Of a stretch of 64,000 bases of DNA, positions 57,599 to 64,000 are shown piece after piece. The notes beneath the pieces were generated by a model. It saw only the letters and a list, made by a program, of their open reading frames with translations. It did not search any database and was not told the DNA's origin. Position 1 is the first letter of the stretch. Each line of letters opens with the position of its first letter. The translations under genes were made by a program, and so were the position numbers. Origin of the DNA: Eubacteriaceae bacterium ES3 (lineage in GTDB: Bacteria; Bacillota; Clostridia; Eubacteriales; Eubacteriaceae); the NCBI GenBank assembly GCA_030586155.1, contig CP130741.1, forward strand, positions 310,001 to 374,000, in the 5' to 3' direction.

Positions 57599-57876
57599 AA
57601 TCAGATAAACCTTTGATTGAAAAGAGTAGTCTTTGAAAGATGCGTCAGTGAGTTGCAGGCAGTGGGAATGCAATGGTAATCGCTAAGATGAATGGATTCA
57701 TGAGGGTGAAAAGAAAGGCTTCGGCCAAGTAATGTTCAACGGGGTTTCCGTCCGTTATCCCAGGAAAACGTATGTTAGTACGTCATGAGAGGGTGCTTTT
57801 AGCACTAATTAAGGTGGTACCGCAGATATTTAACTTCTGTCCTTTGTATATATAAGGACAGGAGTTTTTATTTTTC
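57599..57876 (+). promoter_or_regulatory. T-box leader, specifier UGG (tryptophan)
   Basis: Stem I: AGUA (57626-57629) is followed by GUCUU, which pairs with AAGAU (57685-57689); GAA-UGG-A comes next, putting UGG in the specifier position opposite the AGUA loop-E motif. The apical part (UUGCA...GUGGGAA...UGCAA) is typical. The T-box sequence AAGGTGGTACCGC is at 57811-57823, with UGGU facing the tRNA end. A 13-pair terminator AACTTCTGTCCTT/AAGGACAGGAGTT (57832-57866) with a T tail follows. Uncharged tRNA-Trp should allow read-through into the downstream dehydrogenase and ABC importer. The U in UGGU predicts an A73 discriminator, or G73 by wobble. Confidence 0.85.
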
Positions 57877-57894
57877 GCGAAAAATGAAGCCGGG

Positions 57895-58087
57895 TGAAGG
57901 GTGTTGATGTGCTGAGTGGGAGAAAGCTCGCTTTCGGACGCTTAGTACATCAACACCCTTCAGCGGGCGAAGCCCGCGACGAGTCGGAGCGATAGCTACG
58001 ACGAGTGCCCTGCAGAATGTAACTTCCCTGCAAGTTTAAGGCTTACAAGCCCGAGACAGTCGGAGCGATAGCAGTGATGTGTGCCGG
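57895..58087. repeat. GC-rich intergenic repeat element with long hairpin and direct repeats
   Basis: A near-perfect hairpin occupies 57895-57962: outer arms TGAAGGGTGTTGATGT/ACATCAACACCCTTCA, continuing by G-U pairs to about 23 bp, with an inner GAAAG-CTCG-CTTTC. GCGGGC-GAA-GCCCGC follows at 57963-57977. A unit containing GTCGGAGCGATAGC recurs at about 57971-58010 and 58048-58087. Base composition is far richer in GC than the surroundings. It looks like a dispersed non-coding repeat (REP/MITE-like) inserted between the T-box terminator and the first gene. Confidence 0.75.
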
Positions 58088-58157
58088 AAAAATTTTGGGA
58101 GCGCAAAACGCCTGATGAGGAGCACACTCTTTTTTATAATTGCAAGAAAGGCAGAAA

Positions 58158-59240
58158 ATGACATATAGTGTAAACATATCAAATTACCGGGTGGGAGAAA
58201 GTGCCTATGATCAAGTTGTTGAAATCTGCACTCCCTATGGGAAGAAAGTGGCAGTGGTCATTGGAAACTATGGTTACTATCAAGCCAAACCATATCTTCA
58301 GGAGGAGCTTGAAAACGCTTGTCTGGAGTTATCCGACCCCATCTATTACGGCGGTAACTGTACCTATGAAAACATTGAAAAGCTTAAACGGGAAGAATCA
58401 GTTATTCAAGCAGATATGATTTTTGCGGTGGGCGGTGGACGAGTGGTCGATACGGTCAAATTCCTGGGAGAACAGGTTAAAAAGCCTGTCTTTGCTTTCC
58501 CGACTATTGCATCAAATTGCTCGCCCTGTACCAGTGTATCGATTATGTATGATCAAAGTGGCGCTTTTATCAGACCGGAATTTTTAAAAGATCCGCCGGT
58601 CTGTGCTTTTATTCATACAGGGCTTTTAGCCAAGGCCCCAGTCAAATATTTATGGGCGGGACTTGGCGATACCTATGCAAAATATTATGAAGCTTCAATT
58701 TCCGCTCGAGGGGACCAATTGGGCCATCCCTTGAGTTTAGGCGTTCATATCAGTAGACAGTGCGCCGAGTCAGTGCTGATGCATGGTATTGGTGCTTTGA
58801 AAGCCAATGAGATGGGTGTGGTCAGTGATGATTTTGAACAGGCGGCACTAACTATAATTGTTACAACGGCCTGGGTTTCAATTCTTGTTACCTTATCCCA
58901 TACACCGGATTATAACAGCGGCCTGGCACATGCTATTTACTATACATTAACGACAGTACCAGGGTTTGATGAGGAGAAGCATCTTCATGGCGAAATGGTT
59001 GCCTTTGGCGTTCTGGTTCTTTTACTTGTTGACGGTCAGGAAGAAGAATTCAAGCGAGTCTATGCATTTAATAAAGAAGCTAAACTGCCTTGCTGTTTAG
59101 CAGAGCTGGAATTGGATATGAAAACTATGGATAAATATCTTAACACGATCACAAAAATGGGGGATATTAGCCATAATCCATATAAAATTACAGTGGAAAT
59201 GTTGAGCGAAGCATTTTTAAAACTTGAAGCAATGAATTAA
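58158..59240 (+). CDS. GldA-family dehydrogenase, HcxA-like (2-oxoacid reductase candidate)
   Basis: 360 residues from ATG 58158. The iron/zinc alcohol dehydrogenase fold of the glycerol-dehydrogenase branch is visible: MIFAVGGGRVVDTVKFLG (NAD motif, about 90-107), FAFPTIASNCSPCTSVSIMY, GLGDTYAKYYEA (metal Asp) and LAHAIYYTL...EEKHLHGEMVAFG (two metal His). E. coli HcxA (YbdH) of this branch reduces 2-oxoacids. Placed behind a Trp T-box and ahead of a Trp-type importer, this enzyme may reduce an aromatic 2-oxoacid such as indolepyruvate; glycerol dehydrogenase is the alternative. The substrate is inferred from context only. Confidence 0.75.
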   Translation: MTYSVNISNYRVGESAYDQVVEICTPYGKKVAVVIGNYGYYQAKPYLQEELENACLELSDPIYYGGNCTYENIEKLKREESVIQADMIFAVGGGRVVDTVKFLGEQVKKPVFAFPTIASNCSPCTSVSIMYDQSGAFIRPEFLKDPPVCAFIHTGLLAKAPVKYLWAGLGDTYAKYYEASISARGDQLGHPLSLGVHISRQCAESVLMHGIGALKANEMGVVSDDFEQAALTIIVTTAWVSILVTLSHTPDYNSGLAHAIYYTLTTVPGFDEEKHLHGEMVAFGVLVLLLVDGQEEEFKRVYAFNKEAKLPCCLAELELDMKTMDKYLNTITKMGDISHNPYKITVEMLSEAFLKLEAMN

Positions 59241-59319
59241 TTGGCTGTCTGCAGTTTGAAATAATATCATTATTTTGGGCTGTCAGATGTCTGTTAAATA
59301 AAAAAAGGAGAAGAAGAAA

Positions 59320-60312
59320 ATGAAAAAAGGATTTAAAAAGTTATTGGCACTGGTCATGATGGCGACGATGGTTGTCTCACTGGCAGCTTGTTCATCATCA
59401 AGTGACACATCAGGCAGTGATGGTGAAGTTTTAAAAGTTGGTGTGATTCAGATGATTGAAAATGGAGCTTTCGATGATATGCGCGACGGCTTTATCGATG
59501 AACTTAGAGCTCAGGGCTATACTGAAGATCAAATGGAAATTGTCGTTAAAAATGCTCAGGGTGATGCATCTACTTTAAATACCATTGCTCAGGAAATGGC
59601 AGATGGAAGCTATGATTTGGTTGCGACAATTGCTACCCCGGCTTCACAGGCTTTTGTCAATATGAAGTCTGAGACCCCACAGGTCTTTATCACGGTATCT
59701 GATCCGATCAAGGCTGGGATCTTAACGACGATGGAAGAACCTGATCATAATGCTACAGGGACCTCAAATCCTATTCCAATTGCTGATATCATTGACCTGT
59801 CTGTTGAACTGACACCTGGTATTTCTACTTTCGGAATTATCTATAATACCAGTGAGGTCAACTCAGTAAGTACCGTCAATAAAGCCAAAGAGCTGATGGA
59901 AGCTGGTGGCTATGCGGTTGAAGAAGCCGTTGTTACAAACTCTTCTGAAGTACAGCAGGCGATTGAAAGTCTTCTGACTCAGGTTGATGCTGTATTTATT
60001 CCAAACGACAGTGTTATTCAAAATGCGATGCCAACTGTTGCCGAAGCCGCTAAAAATGCAGGCAAACCGGTATACGGAAGCTCAGCCGTAATGGTTGATT
60101 CAGGTGCCCTGGCAACTGTTGCTATTGGTGACCGGGCGATCGGAGCACAATCCGCTAAAATGGCAGTTGAAATCTTAAACGGTAAAACTCCGGCAGAGAT
60201 TCCTGCTATCTATATGGAAGCAACCGATACAGTGATCAATCAGACAACCGCAACTGCGATTGGGGTAACCATTCCAGAAGCGATTGCATCAGAGGCAACG
60301 ATTGTTGAATAA
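59320..60312 (+). CDS. ABC importer substrate-binding lipoprotein, TrpX-like
   Basis: 330 residues with a lipoprotein signal peptide (MKKGFKKLLALVMMATMVV, then LAACSSSS with the lipid Cys near 24). The mature part belongs to the ABC_sub_bind family: VIQMIENGAFDDMRDGF, IATPASQAFVNM, GTSNPIPIADIIDL, and a C-terminal VAIGDRAIGAQSAKMAVEIL. Streptococcal TrpX of this family is predicted to bind tryptophan and is also under a Trp T-box, which agrees with the UGG specifier upstream. AAGGAGAAGAAG precedes the ATG. Permease and ATPase genes follow after a short terminator-like hairpin. Confidence 0.85.
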   Translation: MKKGFKKLLALVMMATMVVSLAACSSSSDTSGSDGEVLKVGVIQMIENGAFDDMRDGFIDELRAQGYTEDQMEIVVKNAQGDASTLNTIAQEMADGSYDLVATIATPASQAFVNMKSETPQVFITVSDPIKAGILTTMEEPDHNATGTSNPIPIADIIDLSVELTPGISTFGIIYNTSEVNSVSTVNKAKELMEAGGYAVEEAVVTNSSEVQQAIESLLTQVDAVFIPNDSVIQNAMPTVAEAAKNAGKPVYGSSAVMVDSGALATVAIGDRAIGAQSAKMAVEILNGKTPAEIPAIYMEATDTVINQTTATAIGVTIPEAIASEATIVE

Positions 60313-60435
60313 TCAGATGGGCGATATATTCACCTTTCAGATTAAATTCAAAGAGAGTGACATGGACTGAGCACGACAATTGATCCTATACTTGTAGCTT
60401 TAGGACATTGGTTAGTGTGGCGTTTCAGACACTAC

Positions 60436-60460
60436 AGGGCGATTTTCAATCGCCCTTTTA
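60436..60460 (+). terminator. Intra-operon terminator/attenuator between binding protein and permease
   Basis: Perfect 8-bp stem AGGGCGAT/ATCGCCCT (60436-60443 and 60449-60456) with a 5-base loop and TTTT. The short T run suggests partial termination, which would give more binding protein than permease. Confidence 0.6.
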
Positions 60461-60482
60461 CCATTTTATTAAGGAGCACACT

Positions 60483-61388
60483 ATGACATTAATTCTTGGT
60501 TCTCTGCAGCTGGGTCTGATTTACAGCCTGCTGGCGATGGGGATCTATATCAGTTTTCGAATTCTGAATACGCCGGATCTAACGGCAGAAGGAAGCTTTA
60601 CCCTGGGGATGGCGGTTATGACGGTTTTTGTCGTGGCCGGACATCCTTTTGTGGGTATTATCTTTGCCTTGTTGGCCGGTTCTCTGGCCGGACTGGTAAC
60701 CGCACTCTTGCAGACAAAGCTGAGAATCCCGCCGATTCTAGCAGGGATTTTAACCATGACCGGTCTTTATACCATTAATCTGATGGTTATGGGGGGATCT
60801 TCCAATGTGACGCTTTTGGGAGTCAATTCAGTATTTGATCTGATTGCCGGCCAGCTGCCTTTTGCCTATAATATTTCTAAAATTGTGGTTTCAGTATTCA
60901 TTGCACTGCTGATGATTTTTCTGATGGTGCTCTTTTTTAAGACGAACTGCGGCTTGTGTATCAGGGCGATTGGTGATAATGAAAAGATGGCCAGAGCTTC
61001 ATCAATGAACGTGGATGGTTATAAGATGATTGGACTAATGGTCAGCAATGGACTGATTGCCCTGTGCGGTGGCCTGATTGCCTGTGATCAGGGTTATGCG
61101 GATATGACTTCAGGTTCGGGTATGCTGGTAGTTGGTTTGGCTGCAGTTATTATAGGAGAAGCCTTTATCAGACGGCGAACTATCCTGGCGGGCATGATCA
61201 GTTGCGTTCTGGGATCGATTGTCTATCGTTTTATTCTGGCAGCTGCTATCAGCACCCGAATTTTCCCGGCCTATGCTATGAAGCTTTTGTCAGCTGTGAT
61301 TGTTACAATCGCTTTGGCTATCCCAGCTGTTCGTTATTACCGGGAAAACTATGAACTGAAAAAGAGGGATGATCATGCTGGAAATTAA
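60483..61388 (+). CDS. ABC importer permease, TrpY-like
   Basis: 301 residues from ATG 60483 (AAGGAG 7 bp upstream; an earlier in-frame start at 60408 lies before the hairpin and lacks a site). About eight to nine membrane helices in the BPD_transp_2 layout, with SFRILNTPDLTAEGSFTLG and the EAA-like GLCIRAIGDNEKMARASSM. It forms the channel with the TrpX-like and ATPase proteins encoded on either side. Its end overlaps the ATPase start by 14 bp. Confidence 0.85.
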   Translation: MTLILGSLQLGLIYSLLAMGIYISFRILNTPDLTAEGSFTLGMAVMTVFVVAGHPFVGIIFALLAGSLAGLVTALLQTKLRIPPILAGILTMTGLYTINLMVMGGSSNVTLLGVNSVFDLIAGQLPFAYNISKIVVSVFIALLMIFLMVLFFKTNCGLCIRAIGDNEKMARASSMNVDGYKMIGLMVSNGLIALCGGLIACDQGYADMTSGSGMLVVGLAAVIIGEAFIRRRTILAGMISCVLGSIVYRFILAAAISTRIFPAYAMKLLSAVIVTIALAIPAVRYYRENYELKKRDDHAGN

Positions 61389-62133
61389 AAATCTGAAAAA
61401 ACATTTTAAAAAAGAAGGCGGTATCGAAAATCATATCCTTAAAGGACTTGATCTGAATATGGAAAAGGGCGAGTTTGTCACTGTTCTGGGAAATAACGGA
61501 GCTGGTAAATCGACGCTTTTCAACTTGATTTCCGGAACCATCCTCTCAAATGACGGCAGTATTATTCTTGATCAGATCGATATCACTTTTCTGCCAGAAC
61601 ACAAGCGGTCAAAATTTATCGGTCGGGTGTTCCAGAGTCCGATGATGGGAACGGCACCTAATCTGACAGTGGCAGAAAATATGGCGTTGGCCTATGGAAG
61701 ACAGAAACGGAAAAATTTAAACTGGGCCCTGACTAAAGATTTAAAGAAGCTGTTTTATCAGAAACTAAAAGAATCGGATATGGGGCTGGAGAATAAGATG
61801 GACAGCCCAATGAAGGATTTATCTGGTGGCCAGTGCCAGGTTGTAGCACTGGTAATGTGTACCATTAATCCGCCTAAACTGCTTCTTCTGGATGAACATA
61901 CTGCCGCCCTGGATCCCAAGACGGCAGTTGATGTTATGGAGTATACCCAGAAGATTGTTGAAGAAGGCGGTCTCACGGCACTGATGATCACACATGACCT
62001 GGAAGACGCTATTTCTTATGGAAGCCGCCTGATTATGATGGATGGTGGGGTGATTGCCCAGGATTTTTCGGGTGAGGAAAAGAAGAATCTGACGGTTGAA
62101 GGTCTTCGAACCCTTTATCATTTAAAGGAGTAA
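61375..62133 (+). CDS. ABC importer ATP-binding protein, TrpZ-like
   Basis: 252 residues from ATG 61375 (GAGGG 6 bp upstream; ATG 61369 is too close to it). Walker A GNNGAGKST (about 42-50), Q-loop GRVFQSPMMGTAPNLT, signature DLSGGQCQVVAL, Walker B LLLLDEHTAALDPKTA and H-loop LMITHDLEDAI are all intact. The Glu after Walker B is followed by His instead of the usual Pro (DEHTAALD), a common variant in this family. It drives uptake of the substrate bound by the TrpX-like lipoprotein. Confidence 0.9.
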   Translation: MLEIKNLKKHFKKEGGIENHILKGLDLNMEKGEFVTVLGNNGAGKSTLFNLISGTILSNDGSIILDQIDITFLPEHKRSKFIGRVFQSPMMGTAPNLTVAENMALAYGRQKRKNLNWALTKDLKKLFYQKLKESDMGLENKMDSPMKDLSGGQCQVVALVMCTINPPKLLLLDEHTAALDPKTAVDVMEYTQKIVEEGGLTALMITHDLEDAISYGSRLIMMDGGVIAQDFSGEEKKNLTVEGLRTLYHLKE

Positions 62134-62136
62134 GAT

Positions 62137-62442
62137 ATGAGTGAAACAAAACATAAACTTCCGCCAGGAGCCATGCGGGAAGTACTGGAAAACCAACCTG
62201 ATGTGAGTCTGGTCAGAATGACGGTTGTAGCTGGCACTAAACCGCCTGTTCATCGGCATCCCTACGCTCAGATCGATTATCTGTTAAAAGGAAGTGCAGA
62301 AATAAAAGTCGGTTCGGAAACCATGTGTCTAAAAGCAGGAGAATCCCTTTATATACCGGCCGATGTTGAACATGGTTTTTTGGTCTCTGAAGTGGAACAG
62401 GAATTCCTGGAGATGTTTGTACCAGGTCGTGAAGACCTATAG
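62137..62442 (+). CDS. Small cupin-domain protein
   Basis: 101 residues forming one cupin barrel: motif 1 HRHPYAQIDYLLKGSAEIKVG and motif 2 SLYIPADVEHGF supply His and acidic metal ligands. Single-domain cupins bind metals or small molecules, or act in sugar and amino-acid derivative metabolism; the role is not predictable. AAAGGAG lies 5 bp upstream and the gene follows the ATPase by 3 bp, so it is the last gene of the T-box operon. Confidence 0.8.
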   Translation: MSETKHKLPPGAMREVLENQPDVSLVRMTVVAGTKPPVHRHPYAQIDYLLKGSAEIKVGSETMCLKAGESLYIPADVEHGFLVSEVEQEFLEMFVPGREDL

Positions 62443-62489
62443 ATTGAAACTAAAAAATGCTGATTGCTTTGTAGAATTGATTGGTACAA

Positions 62490-62542
62490 AACGCCGGTAA
62501 TGGATTATTCCAGGATGAGTATTCGTAACCGGTGTTTTTTTG
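62490..62542 (+). terminator. Terminator of the T-box operon
   Basis: Stem AACGCCGGT/ACCGGTGTT (62490-62498 and 62528-62536, one G-U pair) followed by T residues, with a further partly paired segment inside the loop. Confidence 0.6.
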
Positions 62543-62662
62543 TGCCTGGAAAATTTCTGAAGATGAAGTAAAATAATGGTTAGGGTGTTAATGTAGAAAC
62601 GATAAAAAACGGGATAATTTTAAATGGAAATTTCAAAAATACTTAAAAATCATAAATTTAAT

Positions 62663-62691
62663 TTGACAGGACTTAAAAAAGTGATTAAAAT
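62663..62691 (+). promoter_or_regulatory. htpG promoter
   Basis: -35 TTGACA (62663-62668), exactly 17 bp, -10 TAAAAT (62686-62691); a housekeeping sigma-type promoter. Transcription should start near 62698, at the edge of the CIRCE element. Confidence 0.8.
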
Positions 62692-62699
62692 AAATGTTG

Positions 62700-62726
62700 T
62701 TAGCACTCTTTCATTATGAGTGCTAA
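62700..62726. promoter_or_regulatory. CIRCE element (HrcA operator)
   Basis: TTAGCACTC-N9-GAGTGCTAA, identical to the consensus. It overlaps the start point of the htpG transcript, the classic position for HrcA repression released by heat or unfolded protein. Confidence 0.95.
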
Positions 62727-62754
62727 TTCAAGTAATAACAGGAAGGAAAAAGTG

Positions 62755-64000
62755 ATGCAAAAGAAAGAGTTTAAATCAGAATCAAAACGTTTAATGGATT
62801 TGATGGTGCATTCAATTTATACCCATAAAGAGATTTTTTTAAGAGAACTGATCTCTAACGCCTCGGATGCCATTGACAAAGTCTACTATAAAACCCTTAC
62901 AGATACGGATAAAACATTTAATAAAGAAGATTATTATATTCGGATTACACCGGATAAAGACAAGCGTGTCCTGGTAGTTGAAGATACTGGAATTGGAATG
63001 AGTGAGCAGGAACTGGAAGATAATCTGGGTACGATTGCTAAGAGTGGCTCTCTTGATTTTAAAAAAGGCCAGGAAATGGATGAAGAATTCGATATCATCG
63101 GTCAGTTTGGAGTTGGTTTCTATTCGGCTTTTATGGTCGCAGACAAAGTAACAGTCGAAACAAAAGCAGTCGACTCAGAAACAGCCTACTGCTGGGTATC
63201 GGAAGGGACAGATGGCTATACAATCGAAACCTGTGAAAAGGAAAGTCACGGTACGCGGATTACCCTGCAGATTAAAGAGAATACCGAAGATAATGAGTAT
63301 GATGAATATCTTGAAACTTATAAACTGCGACAGCTGGTTGAACATTACTCTAATTACATTCGTTACCCGATTAAGATGCTTTCCGAAAAATCCCGAATGA
63401 AGGAAGGGGCAGATCCGGAAAATCCCGAATATGAAACTTATCAGGAAGATGAAGTACTTAATTCCATGGTGCCGATCTGGCGAAAAAATAAAAACGAATT
63501 ATCTGAAGAAGATTATCATAACTTCTATCATGATAAACGATTCGGTTATGAAGAACCACTTAAATATATGCACATGAATATCGAAGGGATGCTTAGTTAT
63601 AAGGCTATTCTCTATATTCCAGGCAATGCCCCCTATGATTACTACACCAGAGAATATGAAAAGGGACTGGAACTCTTTTCTAACGGCGTTCTGATTATGG
63701 AAAAATGCGGGGAATTGTTGCCTGATTATTACAGCTTTGTTAAGGGGGTTGTGGATTCAGAAGATCTCTCTCTAAATATTTCTCGGGAAATGCTGCAGCA
63801 GGATCGTCAGTTGAAACTGATCAGCAAAAAAATTGATTCGAAAATTTCCGAAGAACTAAAAAGTATGCTGGAAAATGATCGCGAAAAATACGAAAAATTC
63901 TTCGATGCCTTTGGCAACCAACTAAAAGTAGGAACTTATGATAACTGGGGACAGAATAAGGAAAAACTTCAGGACTTTCTGCTCTTCTACTCTTCAAAAG
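62755..64000 (+). CDS. htpG: Chaperone protein HtpG (Hsp90), cut by the right edge
   Basis: The first 415 codons of an Hsp90 of about 620. The GHKL ATPase domain is complete: [16 protein letters not shown] (Asn and Asp ligands), [13 protein letters not shown], and [17 protein letters not shown]. The middle domain has [17 protein letters not shown] with the catalytic-loop Arg. It folds or protects client proteins in the cytoplasm using ATP. GGAAGGAAAAA precedes the ATG at 62755. The CIRCE operator upstream places it in the HrcA heat-shock regulon, unlike htpG of Bacillus subtilis. The C-terminal dimerisation domain lies outside the window. Confidence 0.97.
   Translation, partial: MQKKEFKSESKRLMDLMVHSIYTHKEIFLRELISNASDAIDKVYYKTLTDTDKTFNKEDYYIRITPDKDKRVLVVEDTGIGMSEQELEDNLGTIAKSGSLDFKKGQEMDEEFDIIGQFGVGFYSAFMVADKVTVETKAVDSETAYCWVSEGTDGYTIETCEKESHGTRITLQIKENTEDNEYDEYLETYKLRQLVEHYSNYIRYPIKMLSEKSRMKEGADPENPEYETYQEDEVLNSMVPIWRKNKNELSEEDYHNFYHDKRFGYEEPLKYMHMNIEGMLSYKAILYIPGNAPYDYYTREYEKGLELFSNGVLIMEKCGELLPDYYSFVKGVVDSEDLSLNISREMLQQDRQLKLISKKIDSKISEELKSMLENDREKYEKFFDAFGNQLKVGTYDNWGQNKEKLQDFLLFYSSK

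Noticed and set aside
57701-57720. AAG (Lys) as T-box specifier in GAAAAGA
   Set aside because: It lies outside the stem I specifier loop; UGG sits directly after the GUCUU/AAGAU stem opposite AGUA.

Overview
The window looks like a piece of a low-GC Firmicute chromosome of the class Clostridia. Strong Shine-Dalgarno sites, intrinsic terminators, a T-box leader, a perfect CIRCE operator, glycyl-radical and tungsten/molybdenum aldehyde:ferredoxin chemistry and a PocR-type regulator all fit a strict anaerobe. An Acetobacterium/Eubacteriaceae-like acetogen is my best guess, by gene style only; no rRNA or tRNA gene is present to confirm it.

Layout. 1-2834 (minus): a secreted InlB-repeat surface protein, cut by the window edge and carrying one in-frame stop. 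3441-5342: a FUSC-type membrane protein. 5543-5935: a truncated CaiB-type CoA-transferase remnant. 6345-9237: GlcG/HbpS-like protein, DhaT-like iron alcohol dehydrogenase and a PocR/AraC regulator, suggesting diol or glycerol metabolism. 9575-12573: a histidine kinase and an HD-GYP response regulator. 12617-14925: a DMT permease, a lipoprotein and an excisionase-fold DNA-binding protein. 15179-17089: an Old-Yellow-Enzyme/FAD fusion.

17403-41706 is a defence island. It holds a complete type 1 BREX operon (brxA, brxB, brxC, pglX, pglZ, brxL) with an internally deleted AlbA/RecG-like gene wedged between pglX and pglZ. A type II-C CRISPR-Cas locus (cas9, cas1, cas2, a 56-repeat array) follows directly. 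Its tracrRNA is readable on the minus strand between brxL and cas9, has its own near-consensus promoter and, unusually, carries two anti-repeats. Two spacers occur twice, and a decayed orphan repeat lies beyond a DUF4143 ATPase gene at the array's far end.

41773-49875: a DUF2284 protein; an LnrLMN-like ABC-2 exporter facing its two-component system across a 14-bp palindrome; then a flavodoxin/ferredoxin fusion, an unknown exported protein and a nitrilase.

49900-57519: a PucR/CdaR-type regulator divergent from an AOR / ThiS-like / glycyl-radical-activase / glycyl-radical-enzyme cluster. I read this as a possible pathway in which the radical enzyme makes an aldehyde and AOR oxidises it with reduction of ferredoxin; the substrate is unknown. 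57564-62442: a separate unit led by a T-box whose specifier reads UGG (Trp), containing a GldA/HcxA-like dehydrogenase, a TrpXYZ-like ABC importer and a small cupin, with a GC-rich intergenic repeat between leader and first gene. 62663-64000: promoter, CIRCE and the 5' two-thirds of htpG.
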